Of a DNA stretch of 64,000 nucleotides, positions 52,155-61,717 are shown one piece after another. The position numbers were made by a program, and so were the translations under genes. Each line of letters opens with the position of its first letter. The stretch's first letter is position 1. The notes beneath the pieces are model-generated. The model ran no database searches. It was given only the letters and a program-made list of their open reading frames with translations, and was not told where the DNA came from. Source of the DNA: Thalassotalea sp. ND16A (GTDB lineage: Bacteria > Pseudomonadota > Gammaproteobacteria > Enterobacterales > Alteromonadaceae); assembly GCF_000764205.1 (NCBI RefSeq), contig NZ_JQDZ01000012.1, forward strand, positions 62,001 through 126,000, written 5' to 3'.

Positions 52155-55002
52155 TACTTTTCTCTCGATACGCTTCGCCTTCAACCATCCATTGTGGCGC
52201 TGGCGTACCCTTTAAGTAATGATCAAAATACTGCTTCATCTTAATGGTGTAATCTACCTTGTTCGGGTATTTTTTCAGGTGGTGTGGTTCGCCTTCGTAT
52301 TGCAATAATATGACATTTTTTTCCAGGCGGCGCATGGCCATATACATTTCTACACCTTGTTGCCAAGGCACGGCGTCATCAATATCACCAAATTGCATCA
52401 ACAATGGCGTAGTGATGCGGTCGGCAAAGAACACCGGCGAGTTTTCAATATACAAGTCACGACGCTCAAAAAGGGAAGCACCAATACGACTTTGCCCTTG
52501 TTCGTATTGAAATTGTCTGGCTAAACCGGTACCTAAACGAATGCCTGAATAAGCACTGGTCATATTCGATACGGGGGCACCGGATACCGCAGCGGCAAAC
52601 ATGTCGGTTTCGGTAATAGCATGCAAGGTTTGGTAACCACTCCAGCTATGGCCGTGTAAGCCAATAGCGTTTGGATCGGCAACACCCATATCAATAATTT
52701 TTTGCAAGCCCGGCAAAATAGACTTGTTGGTAGAATGCCCTGGTGTACCCACTTCAAAGTGCACATCGGGCAAGAAAATGGCATAACCGTTAGAGGTATA
52801 AAATGGGAAGTTAGGGCGATGATTTACCTTCATCGCATTAAATTCATACATGCGTTGTGAGAACCGGCGATAGTAATACACGACAACCGGGTACTTCATG
52901 CCCTCAACATAATTTGCTGGCTTAATTAATACCCCGTGATGTTTTGCACCCATGTTTGAATTCCATTCAACCAGCTCGGGCTCGCCCCATAACAATTCAT
53001 CTTTTTGTGGATTCACATGGGTTAATTTTTTACCGTTAACTGGGTTTAAATCCGATACCCATAAATCTGGAAACTCATTAAAATCTTCGCGGCTAAATAA
53101 TAATTTATCGGCTTTTTTGGCTTTGCTAATAAATTTATATTTCTTATTCTCTTCGATCAATTTAACCGCGGTAGCGTTTTTCCCTTTGCTTAAATCCAGT
53201 CGATAAAAACCGAAATTTTTGTGCTCATCGTTATAACTGGTAAGCAATAGCTTTGCATCTTCATCGAAGTAGTCTTGTTCTTTATCGAAAGTATTGATGC
53301 GCAGCTTTAATGAGTTTGGACGGCCGACGGTACAAGTTAAACACTGACTGTCTTTACCATCAGTTTGCAGCAACCAAATATCGAATTTATCGTATACCAA
53401 CACGCCTTCATCGTCTTTTAACCAGCCGGCAATGCCGTAACCCGGTACTTTCGATGGGTAGTCATGATCTTCATCGGCAAAACTTACCGGCAGTCCTTTA
53501 CTGATACTACGTTTCTTGTTTTTGTTACGGTCATATACCCATATCTGCTGATCTTGATAAAACGCAGCATATCGGCCCGACTCACTCAATTTTACCGGGG
53601 TGTAACTGCTAAGCTTTTCCGTAACTAATGATTTATCACCATCGTCTAAATCAATAATATAAATATCGCTAAAAAACCCTTCCCAGGTTCTAAGTTTTCG
53701 GTACTTTAAATCAGTTGAAGCAATGACAGCATGCTCATTATTGGTGGCTTTGACTTTGATCACGTTCTTGTCGGCAAGCGGTACCAGCTTGTTATCGTCG
53801 ATATGGTAAACCGCAGTAAAGAAGGCTTTTTTATCCTTGCCTAATTGGTATTTTTCGTTGGTTTTGATCAGCGCATCGTCACCGTGCCAAATTTGCAAGT
53901 TACGATCGGCTCTTAGCTTATCAATATTGTACAAGTCTTCAGGGTTTTCTGGTTTGCTATCTATCTCTTCAATATTGGCAAGCACAGGTTTAAAGCCAAA
54001 AAATAAGCGCTCATCATCGCTTGAGAAACTGAGTTTGTTTACTTGCGGCACATACCAGTTAGCCGCGTGTTTTTTTGAGACTTTAACGGTTTCAATTTTA
54101 TTGTTTTTACTTTGCCAAATTTTCACCTGATGCTGACGCACATCAGCTTTAGTGCTGAAATCGCCTTGCATAAAGCCAATTTTGTCGCCAGCATTGTTCC
54201 AGCTTAATTGCTCGAAGCTCGCTACGGTTTTATTGACGATAATGTTGGCTTTATTGGTTTTCACGTTGATGGCGTGCAAGCTATTGCCATTACCCTCCAT
54301 CGTAGACACGCTGTATACCAAGGTAGGAGTTTCAGGTGAAAATGCAAAATTATCTACGTGCTCAATGATTTGCTTTTCGCCAGTGTGCAAATCAACTAAA
54401 GTTAATTGCTGCTCGATACGCTTGCTATTATATAGCTTGGTTTGTTCTTCGCTGTCTTCAGCTGTATTTTCTTCGGTTGCGACTTTGTCAACTTGCTCTG
54501 CTGAATCGCTGCTATCCTTTTTCTCTTCAGGATTTTTAGTGAGGTAGGCCAAAAAGGCGAAATTATCGCTTAGCGCATACTTTTCAATATTGTTATAGGT
54601 GACTCGCTTGCCGCTGGCTAACTCAATCACTTCCACATCATTTTTAAGCTTTTTCTTCGCCTTTTTATCGGCCTGCTCTGTTGTTAATAGTGATGGCGTA
54701 ATGGTAACTGCTGCAAAGCGGCCATCGGTCGAAATAACGCCACTGCTACCAAGATTTACCTGATAAGATTTGCCACTGCTAGTGTGAGTAATATGAAAGC
54801 TATTATCACCTCGGTCAGGTTGCGCACTGTAGGCTAACCATTTGCCGTTTTCACTTAATTGTGGTTTGACAATTTGCTTGAATTTCATGATATCTGTCAC
54901 TGCCAGTGGGCGTTGCTCAGCAAAAGCTGAAACAGATAAACTTAAGGTTAATGAAATGGCCAGCGTGGCCGTACTGAAGGATTTAAAAAATGGAATGCTC
55001 AT
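52147..55002 (-). CDS. S9-family (prolyl oligopeptidase-like) secreted peptidase
   Basis: A protein of 951 residues with signal peptide ending near SVSAFAEQ. The N-terminal two thirds form a beta-propeller-like region with a Glu/Ser-rich loop near residue 160-190. The C-terminal alpha/beta hydrolase has the nucleophile Ser in LHGHSWSGYQTL, Asp in FGDIDDAVPW and His in EGEPHHLKK. It cleaves peptides outside the cytoplasm. The C-terminal end lies in a heptamer repeat. Confidence 0.92.
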   Translation of the reverse strand: MSIPFFKSFSTATLAISLTLSLSVSAFAEQRPLAVTDIMKFKQIVKPQLSENGKWLAYSAQPDRGDNSFHITHTSSGKSYQVNLGSSGVISTDGRFAAVTITPSLLTTEQADKKAKKKLKNDVEVIELASGKRVTYNNIEKYALSDNFAFLAYLTKNPEEKKDSSDSAEQVDKVATEENTAEDSEEQTKLYNSKRIEQQLTLVDLHTGEKQIIEHVDNFAFSPETPTLVYSVSTMEGNGNSLHAINVKTNKANIIVNKTVASFEQLSWNNAGDKIGFMQGDFSTKADVRQHQVKIWQSKNNKIETVKVSKKHAANWYVPQVNKLSFSSDDERLFFGFKPVLANIEEIDSKPENPEDLYNIDKLRADRNLQIWHGDDALIKTNEKYQLGKDKKAFFTAVYHIDDNKLVPLADKNVIKVKATNNEHAVIASTDLKYRKLRTWEGFFSDIYIIDLDDGDKSLVTEKLSSYTPVKLSESGRYAAFYQDQQIWVYDRNKNKKRSISKGLPVSFADEDHDYPSKVPGYGIAGWLKDDEGVLVYDKFDIWLLQTDGKDSQCLTCTVGRPNSLKLRINTFDKEQDYFDEDAKLLLTSYNDEHKNFGFYRLDLSKGKNATAVKLIEENKKYKFISKAKKADKLLFSREDFNEFPDLWVSDLNPVNGKKLTHVNPQKDELLWGEPELVEWNSNMGAKHHGVLIKPANYVEGMKYPVVVYYYRRFSQRMYEFNAMKVNHRPNFPFYTSNGYAIFLPDVHFEVGTPGHSTNKSILPGLQKIIDMGVADPNAIGLHGHSWSGYQTLHAITETDMFAAAVSGAPVSNMTSAYSGIRLGTGLARQFQYEQGQSRIGASLFERRDLYIENSPVFFADRITTPLLMQFGDIDDAVPWQQGVEMYMAMRRLEKNVILLQYEGEPHHLKKYPNKVDYTIKMKQYFDHYLKGTPAPQWMVEGEAYREKSKD

Positions 55003-55206
55003 GATCTTTTTGCTGTTACCAAGTTATAATTTGATATTGCCCATTAGTATGACTTTGTTATTACACTTAACGCAATAGCAAGTTTGTTCAGTGGTCTAAT
55101 TTTATCGATAAACAGCGGTAAAATTGTAATACCAGGTTTTTTATATTTTAAAACTTAAAAGACTTGCTATTATCTGTATCCGGATAATCAATCAAGGCAA
55201 GAATGC

Positions 55207-55581
55207 ATGTTTCATCGTGAGCAATTAATTGGTAACTGGCATCGTAGTGAACACTTAGAAAATGAAAATTTTAGTGAATATGCACAACTGTTTGCTGATG
55301 GCACCTTTATGTTCACCTTTTACACCTATAACCTGGATGGCAGTTTAATTGAAGAAATTAGTGAGCTGGGAGACTGGGGGCTAGTGGGCGACATACACTT
55401 TACTATCACCAAAGAAGCCGTAGAAAATCAGCAAGTATATGCCGCCGATATGGAAGATGAAGATAATTATCAGGCCTATAAAATCATTAAAATAGACGCC
55501 AATGAGTTCAGTTATCAGCATCTGCTAAGCGGTGAATCCTTTACCCTGTCTAAGGTTTTGCCGAGCGCTAACCAAAATTAA
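55207..55581 (+). CDS. Small acidic protein of unknown function
   Basis: A protein of 124 residues, no signal peptide. LIGNWHRSEHLENENFSEY and LFADGTFMFTFYTYNLDG suggest a lipocalin-like beta-barrel of the kind that starts with a conserved GxW. The function is not known. An AT-rich hairpin (AAATAGCATTTTTTT) follows its end. Confidence 0.65.
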   Translation: MFHREQLIGNWHRSEHLENENFSEYAQLFADGTFMFTFYTYNLDGSLIEEISELGDWGLVGDIHFTITKEAVENQQVYAADMEDEDNYQAYKIIKIDANEFSYQHLLSGESFTLSKVLPSANQN

Positions 55582-55674
55582 AAAAAGCTGCTAAACTATT
55601 TATAAATAGCATTTTTTTTATCCAGCTTGCTATTTTCATTGATAATATTAACGGCTAATAACTTAGGAAAAACG

Positions 55675-56049
55675 ATGCAAAACACCAGCAAAACGGCAAG
55701 CACAGCTAGAGATATGGCTAAATTCCCAACCGATTCTAACGGCAATATGTTGTGGCATATGGCGTTAGAAGGCGATGATTTAAATCGGCCACGAGAAATA
55801 CAGTTTTCGGTGATTTTTAGCAGTCAGGAGTTGGCGCTGAAATTTGGCGAAATTTTACTGGCCAATAATCAAAAATTGTCATTCTGCCCTTATTTAGAAA
55901 ACCCAGAACACCCATGGGAAATTACCGCCTATCCGGAAATGCCAGCCAGTTATGACAACATCATTGGTTATCAAATGTTGTTGGAAAACCAAGCCCGTAA
56001 ATTTGATGGCATCTATGATGGCTGGTACTGTCCACCGCAAAATTTATAG
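55675..56049 (+). CDS. RraB-domain protein
   Basis: About 124 residues from ATG 55675 (MQNTSKTASTARDM), chosen because AGGA lies 8 bases before it; a longer frame from 55627 reads into leader DNA. FPTDSNGNMLWHMALEGDD, REIQFSVIFSSQELALKF and DGIYDGWYC match the ribonuclease E inhibitor RraB domain. Whether it binds RNase E here is not known. Confidence 0.8.
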   Translation: MQNTSKTASTARDMAKFPTDSNGNMLWHMALEGDDLNRPREIQFSVIFSSQELALKFGEILLANNQKLSFCPYLENPEHPWEITAYPEMPASYDNIIGYQMLLENQARKFDGIYDGWYCPPQNL

Positions 56050-56129
56050 TCGTTTAATTATTGCCTAGTCCCGCCCATATTGAATTGGCTATTAACATGA
56101 GTTAATAGCCGCAACAGGTCAAAAAAATC

Positions 56130-56339
56130 ATGTCAGCAGTCGATTTTTCCAAACTGAATAAACTTACCGCCAAGTCTTTCAATGAACAAAAAGCTTTGAT
56201 TAAAAAAGTGATGCAGGGGCGGGTGATAAAATGCCCAACCTGTCAGCAAAATTTAAAGTTAGTTCTGCCCGAAGAAAATAAAAAAGCCTACGTTAATTGC
56301 CCGAAAGGTTGCACCGATATTGAACTGGATATGAATTAG
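56130..56339 (+). CDS. Small zinc-ribbon-like protein
   Basis: A protein of 69 residues. CPTCQQNLKL and CPKGC give four cysteines in a C-x2-C ... C-x3-C pattern, likely binding one zinc ion. The N-terminal half is helical and Lys-rich. No known family is recognised; it lies upstream of acpH in the same direction. Confidence 0.65.
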   Translation: MSAVDFSKLNKLTAKSFNEQKALIKKVMQGRVIKCPTCQQNLKLVLPEENKKAYVNCPKGCTDIELDMN

Positions 56340-56365
56340 TTCTCATAGCCGTTAAGGAGTTGCTA

Positions 56366-56950
56366 TTGAATTATCTGGCTCACCTATTTTTAGCGCAACC
56401 CAATAGTCTTTCTCTAAGCGGAAATTTAATGGGTGACTTCACCAAAGGGGTAAATCTGGCCTCTTTGCCAAAGCCAATCATGCGTGGCATTGAAAACCAC
56501 AGATTTGTCGATAAATTTACCGATAATCACCCTGAGGTAAGGGCGTTAAAGCCGTTATTATCCGATAAGCGCAGGCGCTTTTACGCGATAATATCGGATG
56601 TCGTATTTGATCATTTCTTGGTAAATCACTGGCAACAATTCAGTGCACAATCTTTTACTCAATTTTCGCAGTATAGTTACCGTCAGCTAGAGCTTAGTGT
56701 GGATTTAATGCCAGAGAAGATGCGCTATATGGTGGAGCGGATGATTGCTCAGGACTGGCTTAGTTCTTATGCAGATATAGCAAATACCGGTCGAGCCATC
56801 GATTCCATTTCAAAGCGCATTCGCTTTGACAATCATTTGGCAGGGGCGATTGTGGAAGTAGAACAACATTATCGGCAGTATGAGCAGGTATTCTTAACAT
56901 TTTTTCCGCAGCTGGTTATTCAGGTAAAAAAACAGAACATCGAATTGTGA
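56366..56950 (+). CDS. acpH: Acyl carrier protein phosphodiesterase AcpH
   Basis: About 194 residues from TTG 56366, giving MNYLAHLFLAQPNS as in E. coli AcpH. AAGGAG lies 6 bases before it. LSGNLMGDFTKGV, ENHRFVDKFTDNHPEV and DVVFDHFLVNHW carry the His/Asp metal ligands. It removes phosphopantetheine from acyl carrier protein. A TTG at 56360 would start inside the ribosome-binding spacing. Confidence 0.9.
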   Translation: MNYLAHLFLAQPNSLSLSGNLMGDFTKGVNLASLPKPIMRGIENHRFVDKFTDNHPEVRALKPLLSDKRRRFYAIISDVVFDHFLVNHWQQFSAQSFTQFSQYSYRQLELSVDLMPEKMRYMVERMIAQDWLSSYADIANTGRAIDSISKRIRFDNHLAGAIVEVEQHYRQYEQVFLTFFPQLVIQVKKQNIEL

Positions 56951-57013
56951 TAACAATCGGAGCATTTTTTTTATATACTCGATGCCACAGTATCTATTAA
57001 AACAATAATTTTT

Positions 57014-57688
57014 ATGAAACCATTCATTCGAAAACTCCTTTATGTTTATGCCTTTTGTTTAACGGCGCTTTTTATCGGCGTGATGATCGAGCAAGACGAT
57101 CCGGCGATAACGGCCATGGATCAATTTATTGCCGAACAAGTGTCGGCCAAAGCCATCGATAAGCAAAGTGAAAACTGGAAACAAAGCTTACCTAAGCCAC
57201 CTCAAGTGGCTTTTGCTCAAGATAAAAGCTATCACTGGCAGTTAGTCACCAATAAAGGCCCAATTACTATCGAGTTGTTGCATCAATATGCGCCAATGCA
57301 TGTCTCCAGTACCATTTATTTAACCCAATTGGGTTTTTACGATGATTTATTATTTCATCGGGTGATCCCTGGTTTTATGGCACAAGGCGGCGATCCAACA
57401 GGCACTGGTAGAGGCAGCCCTGGCTATCGTTATCAAGGTGAGTTTCATCCAGATGCGAGCCATAACAAAGCAGGTATGCTGTCGATGGCAAATTCTGGCC
57501 CGAATACCGATGGCTCACAATTTTTTATCACCTTTAAAGCAACTCCTTTCTTAGATGGTAAACATACGGTGTTTGGTGAAGTGACTGCAGGATTTGAAAC
57601 TTTGAGTGAACTGGAATTGTTTGGCAGCCGGGGCGGTAAAACCCAGGAAGAATTAAAGATTTTAACGGCATCTATCGTGGTTAAGTAA
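57014..57688 (+). CDS. Membrane-anchored cyclophilin-type peptidyl-prolyl isomerase
   Basis: A protein of 224 residues. N-terminal membrane segment (about 8-26), a spacer, then a cyclophilin domain (about 75-224) with [41 protein letters not shown] and FGEV. Most active-site residues (R, F, M, Q, F, L, H) are present. It likely folds proteins in the periplasm. Confidence 0.9.
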   Translation: MKPFIRKLLYVYAFCLTALFIGVMIEQDDPAITAMDQFIAEQVSAKAIDKQSENWKQSLPKPPQVAFAQDKSYHWQLVTNKGPITIELLHQYAPMHVSSTIYLTQLGFYDDLLFHRVIPGFMAQGGDPTGTGRGSPGYRYQGEFHPDASHNKAGMLSMANSGPNTDGSQFFITFKATPFLDGKHTVFGEVTAGFETLSELELFGSRGGKTQEELKILTASIVVK

Positions 57689-57691
57689 TTT

Positions 57692-58366
57692 CTACATAAA
57701 ACTGGCGATGTCATCAAATTTTTTCTTAACTTGCGCATGATGCGGAATGGTCGCATCCTCTGCCGGATGGCCTACCACTAACAGCATATAAGCTCTGTCG
57801 TTATCACCACGTTGACAAATTTTATTTAAAAATGACATTGGCTTAGGTGTGTGGGTTAACGTCGCCAGGCCTGAGCTGTGCAGCGCGTTGATTAAAAACC
57901 CGGTGGCAATGCCGACGGACTCATGCACATAGTAATTGGTATTTCTATCGTCAACATCCAGACCGCCACGTTTTTGGCTGAAAATGGCAATGAGCCAGGG
58001 CGCCGTTTCTAAATAGGGTTTACTCGCATCTGTGCCCAATGGTTTTAATGCATCCAGCCACTCTTCACCGGCTCTGCCATCATAAAAGCCTTGCTCGTGT
58101 AACTCGGCTTGTTGTCTAATTTGTTTTTTTATATCACTCGAGCTTATTGCGACAAAATGCCAGGGTTGATGATTGGCACCGCTTGGCGCACTGGCGGCGG
58201 CTTTAATGCAGTTTTCGATAATTGCCTTATCTACCGCTTTATTGCTAAATTTACGAATAGAATGACGACGTTTAATATCGGCAACAAACTGCTCAGATCG
58301 CCGTAACATTTCTTCACTGGGGTATTCAATGTAGTCGGTTAAAGGTGAGCAATCATGATCTTGCAT
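57692..58366 (-). CDS. Nitroreductase-family flavoprotein
   Basis: A protein of 224 residues. RRHSIRKFSNKAVDKAII binds FMN, followed by AASAPSGANHQPWHFVAI and a second flavin-binding region with GIATGFLINALHSSGLATL. It is convergent with the cyclophilin gene, with only 3 bases between their ends. Substrate unknown; the layout resembles iodotyrosine-deiodinase-like NADH oxidoreductases. Confidence 0.88.
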   Translation of the reverse strand: MQDHDCSPLTDYIEYPSEEMLRRSEQFVADIKRRHSIRKFSNKAVDKAIIENCIKAAASAPSGANHQPWHFVAISSSDIKKQIRQQAELHEQGFYDGRAGEEWLDALKPLGTDASKPYLETAPWLIAIFSQKRGGLDVDDRNTNYYVHESVGIATGFLINALHSSGLATLTHTPKPMSFLNKICQRGDNDRAYMLLVVGHPAEDATIPHHAQVKKKFDDIASFM

Positions 58367-58478
58367 AGTAACGTCTCTTAAATATTATTTATGTCTCTAG
58401 AATAACGAGGCTTTTGGTTATCAATCAAGTAAAAAATTTGCTAAAATTACCTTCCTCATTATCTCAAATATATTTTCT

Positions 58479-59657
58479 ATGACTGACCAGCAATTTGCCG
58501 CTAATAAGTGGAAAACCCCCTTTGTATTTTTAGTGCTCTCCAGTGTGGTGATGACCTTAAGTTTTTCTGGTTGGATGGCAATGTTGAATAATTTCACTAT
58601 TGAAGCGGCAAACTTTAGCGGTAGTGAAATTGGTATGTTGCAATCGCTGCGTGAGATCCCTGGCTTTTTAGCATTTACCGCGATTTTTCTGTTACTGGTG
58701 ATTAAAGAGCAAAATTTTGCCTTAGTCTCTTTGTGCCTGCTTTCCATCGGTGTTGCCATCACCGGCTTCTTTCCTACTGAATATGGCCTCTATGCCACTA
58801 CCGTATTAATGAGTATTGGCTTTCACTATTTTGAGACGGTGAACCAATCATTAAGTCTGCAGTGGTTTACCAAAGAAGAAGCGCCGCAAAAACTCGGTAA
58901 GTTAATCTCGGTGAAATCGATGGCTGCCCTTGTGGTTTATGGCTTTATTTGGCTGGCGTTTAGCTATTTTAATATGGAATTCGTTAACGCTTATATGATT
59001 TTGGGTGGGTTGGCATTGGCGATTACTTTGTGGCTTTGGTTATTTATGCCCAAGTTTCCAGAAAAAGTCGTTCAACATAAAAAAATCATTCTGCGCAAAC
59101 GCTATTCACTGTATTACCTGTTAACGTTTTTAAGCGGTGCCAGAAGACAAATTTTCGTGGTCTTTGCCGGCTTTATGATGGTCGAAAAATTTGGTTACTC
59201 AGTCGCCGATATTTCCATGCTCTATATGCTCAACCATCTATTAAATATTTATCTGGCGCCTAAAATTGGTGCCTGGATTGGTGTGGTAGGTGAGCGCAAA
59301 GCATTAACCCTTGAGTACATCGGGTTGATATTGGTATTTAGTGGTTACGCTTTAGTTGAAAATGCCTACATTGGCGCCAGCTTGTATATCATCGACCACA
59401 TCTTTTTTGCCATGGCCATTGCCGTTAAGACTTATTTTCAAAAGATTGCCGATCCAAAAGACATCGCCTCAAACGCAGGGGTGAGCTTTAGCATAAACCA
59501 CATCGCCGCAGTAATTATTCCCGCGACCTTTGGCTTAGTCTGGTTATACAATCCGTCATTAGTATTTTTTGCCGGTGCAGGATTAGCTGCATGTTCATTA
59601 ATTGCCAGTCAATGGATAAACACTCAGCCTGAGCAAAAGGCTACTTCGGTTGCTTAA
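58479..59657 (+). CDS. MFS-type transporter
   Basis: A protein of 392 residues with 11-12 membrane segments spread over the whole length. RKRYSLYYLLTFLSGARRQIF marks the start of the second half. Related proteins are annotated as MFS permeases of unknown substrate. It is a single gene, divergent from the nitroreductase. Confidence 0.88.
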   Translation: MTDQQFAANKWKTPFVFLVLSSVVMTLSFSGWMAMLNNFTIEAANFSGSEIGMLQSLREIPGFLAFTAIFLLLVIKEQNFALVSLCLLSIGVAITGFFPTEYGLYATTVLMSIGFHYFETVNQSLSLQWFTKEEAPQKLGKLISVKSMAALVVYGFIWLAFSYFNMEFVNAYMILGGLALAITLWLWLFMPKFPEKVVQHKKIILRKRYSLYYLLTFLSGARRQIFVVFAGFMMVEKFGYSVADISMLYMLNHLLNIYLAPKIGAWIGVVGERKALTLEYIGLILVFSGYALVENAYIGASLYIIDHIFFAMAIAVKTYFQKIADPKDIASNAGVSFSINHIAAVIIPATFGLVWLYNPSLVFFAGAGLAACSLIASQWINTQPEQKATSVA

Positions 59658-59765
59658 TCTATAGCTCGAGATTTCTTCGGCTCAGCAGCAGGCGAAACCA
59701 GGAAAAAATAAACAGCAATAACGACAACAACTATCATCACTACACAGCTAATTAGGAGTAAAAAA

Positions 59766-60023
59766 GTGAAATTCAAAAACGTATTATTTATGCTTAGCGC
59801 AATCATGCTGTTGAGCGCATGTTCAAAGCTTACTAAAGATAATTATCAACAACTTGAGGTCGGCATGAGTGAAGGTGAAGTTAAAGCCATTCTAGGTTCT
59901 GCCGATAATTGTTCTCAAAATATCGGCACTTTGACTTGTGTTTGGGGAGATGAAGAAAGCAAGCATATCAAAGTGCGTTTTATCGCGGATGCTGCCATTA
60001 CCTTCTCTAACAACGGACTGTAA
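59766..60023 (+). CDS. Small lipoprotein (SmpA/DUF3862-like)
   Basis: A protein of 85 residues from GTG 59766 with AGGAG 8 bases upstream. Lipobox LLSAC at residues 15-19 and the SmpA/OmlA-like motif LEVGMSEGEVKAILGSADNC. Anchored to a membrane via the lipid on Cys19. Role unknown. Confidence 0.85.
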   Translation: MKFKNVLFMLSAIMLLSACSKLTKDNYQQLEVGMSEGEVKAILGSADNCSQNIGTLTCVWGDEESKHIKVRFIADAAITFSNNGL

Positions 60024-60095
60024 TTTCAACCGTGGTTGCCGTTAAGCCGTATCTGCTATGATATATAGATTGGGTTTTGTAGGTATGCTGAACCC

Positions 60096-60593
60096 ATGAG
60101 GTTTACCCTACTAGTTATTTCGATGTTAAGCTTGATCGGCTGCTCGACTTTAAACTCTCCGCAACCCGAAGAAATCAGTGAAGCCAAGCTTAAACACGCG
60201 GTGAAACTCGCAAACAGCTCTCTGCTAAAACAGAAATTGCTGTCTCAGTACTCAGAATGGAAAGGAAGCCCTTACCAGTTGGGGGGACTTAGTAAAAGTG
60301 GTATCGACTGTTCCGGTTTTGTATATCTGACTTTTAAATCCAAATTAGGTGTGAGTTTACCCAGAACGACAGAGCGCCAAGCTGAACTTGGTCTCAGGAT
60401 AGCTAAAAAACAACTCCGCATAGGGGACCTGATTTTCTTTAAAACGGGCTTGTTTCAACGTCATGTAGGGATTTATTTGGGAGATTCAAGGTTTCTTCAT
60501 GCCTCTACCAGTCAGGGCGTGACTATTTCTAATTTACAAAATAATTATTGGGCGTCCAATTATTGGTTTTCAACAAGAGTTAAATCAAATTAG
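60096..60593 (+). CDS. NlpC/P60-family cell-wall peptidase lipoprotein
   Basis: A protein of 165 residues. Lipobox LIGC near residue 16. NlpC/P60 domain (about 55-165) with catalytic Cys in GIDCSGFVYLTF, His in RHVGIYLGD and a second His in HASTSQGV. Such enzymes cut peptidoglycan peptides. Its 3' end overlaps the convergent AraC gene by 4 bases. Confidence 0.93.
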   Translation: MRFTLLVISMLSLIGCSTLNSPQPEEISEAKLKHAVKLANSSLLKQKLLSQYSEWKGSPYQLGGLSKSGIDCSGFVYLTFKSKLGVSLPRTTERQAELGLRIAKKQLRIGDLIFFKTGLFQRHVGIYLGDSRFLHASTSQGVTISNLQNNYWASNYWFSTRVKSN

Positions 60594-61597
60594 TATTGTT
60601 GATGTACGCTTTTTAAGAAATTTAACGGCGTACATTGATACCAGCGATAAAAAGCCCGGTTAAAAGAGCTTTGCTCATTAAAACCTAACGCCGTTGAAAT
60701 TTGCCCAAAAGACATTTTCCCCAGATATAGCCTCAACCGCCTTTGTCTCTCCAAGTCCAACAACTCGGAAAAATATACCTGCTCAGCTTTTAGCCGGCGT
60801 TGCAGGGTGCGTGTTGATAGGTGAAAGTGAGCTGCGGTGTTGTTTAGATCACAGCCTTGCAAATCCGTTTTCGCCCTTAAAAACTGATTTACTTTTTCGA
60901 AAAATTTTTCTTGTTGATGCAGATGTTCTAATTGTTGTTCGGATTCTTGTTTTAATAATTGATGAATCAATCGGTTTTCAGTTCGAAACGGCAAGGTCAA
61001 ATAATGTAACGGAAATTGTATGCTATTGGTTTTTGCATTAGCTACTACCGGGCAATGAAACCAAGCGGCTAACGTTTCTTTTTGTTTTGCTGTCCACGGG
61101 TGGTTAAAATAGACGTTCGTCGGCGCTAGTTGCGCAGCCATTACTTGCCTGATGACAGCAACCCATGCGGTCAGGTTGCGCAATACCACTTGCTCATTGC
61201 AGCCCGGAATTGGGGTCCAGATAATTTCTGCAAATTGGTGATTCTGACGAAATTTTGCGGTGCCTATATCCGCAACCAGGGTGTCGTAGTGAATTAACGC
61301 AGCGATTGCTGTAGTTAAATTTTCACCAGATTCAACTAAGTAACCCAGTAATCCATAATCTGCGGTACGGATATCTTGTCCCAGATAAAAACCAAATAAT
61401 GGCTCGGACAATGAAACTTTGGCGAACTGCAGTAGCGCATTGTAATGCGTTAGCGACACTCTGCTGTTTTTATCACTGAGATCCATTTCATCATAGTGCT
61501 CAAATTGAATCGCAGCTAACGCCGTGGTCTTGTCAATGCCATTTTTCTCTAAGTACTCGAGCACGCTGGAAAAATAGATCTTCGTTATGGTATCCAT
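60590..61597 (-). CDS. AraC-family transcriptional regulator
   Basis: A protein of 335 residues. N-terminal domain of the Arabinose_bd type (about 20-210) and C-terminal helix-turn-helix domain (about 235-330) with FHLSTRTLQRRLKAEQVYF and ISTALGFNEQSSFNRAFYRW. Divergent from the hydroxylase-like gene, so probably its regulator; this pairing is common for lipid enzymes. Confidence 0.9.
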   Translation of the reverse strand: MDTITKIYFSSVLEYLEKNGIDKTTALAAIQFEHYDEMDLSDKNSRVSLTHYNALLQFAKVSLSEPLFGFYLGQDIRTADYGLLGYLVESGENLTTAIAALIHYDTLVADIGTAKFRQNHQFAEIIWTPIPGCNEQVVLRNLTAWVAVIRQVMAAQLAPTNVYFNHPWTAKQKETLAAWFHCPVVANAKTNSIQFPLHYLTLPFRTENRLIHQLLKQESEQQLEHLHQQEKFFEKVNQFLRAKTDLQGCDLNNTAAHFHLSTRTLQRRLKAEQVYFSELLDLERQRRLRLYLGKMSFGQISTALGFNEQSSFNRAFYRWYQCTPLNFLKSVHQQY

Positions 61598-61717
61598 ATG
61601 TCACTTAAAGAGAAAAAAAGGTCATCAATTTACAAGTCTGCCATGAATTATTTTTATAAGCTAGTGACTCGCAGTTCAAACTCACTGAGTTATTGTTAAA
61701 TAGAAGGAAGATTAAAG

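Noticed and set aside
54152-54547. A 131-codon plus-strand frame inside the S9 peptidase
   Set aside because: It is antisense to a well-supported coding region and has a Leu/Ser/Cys-rich composition typical of shadow frames.
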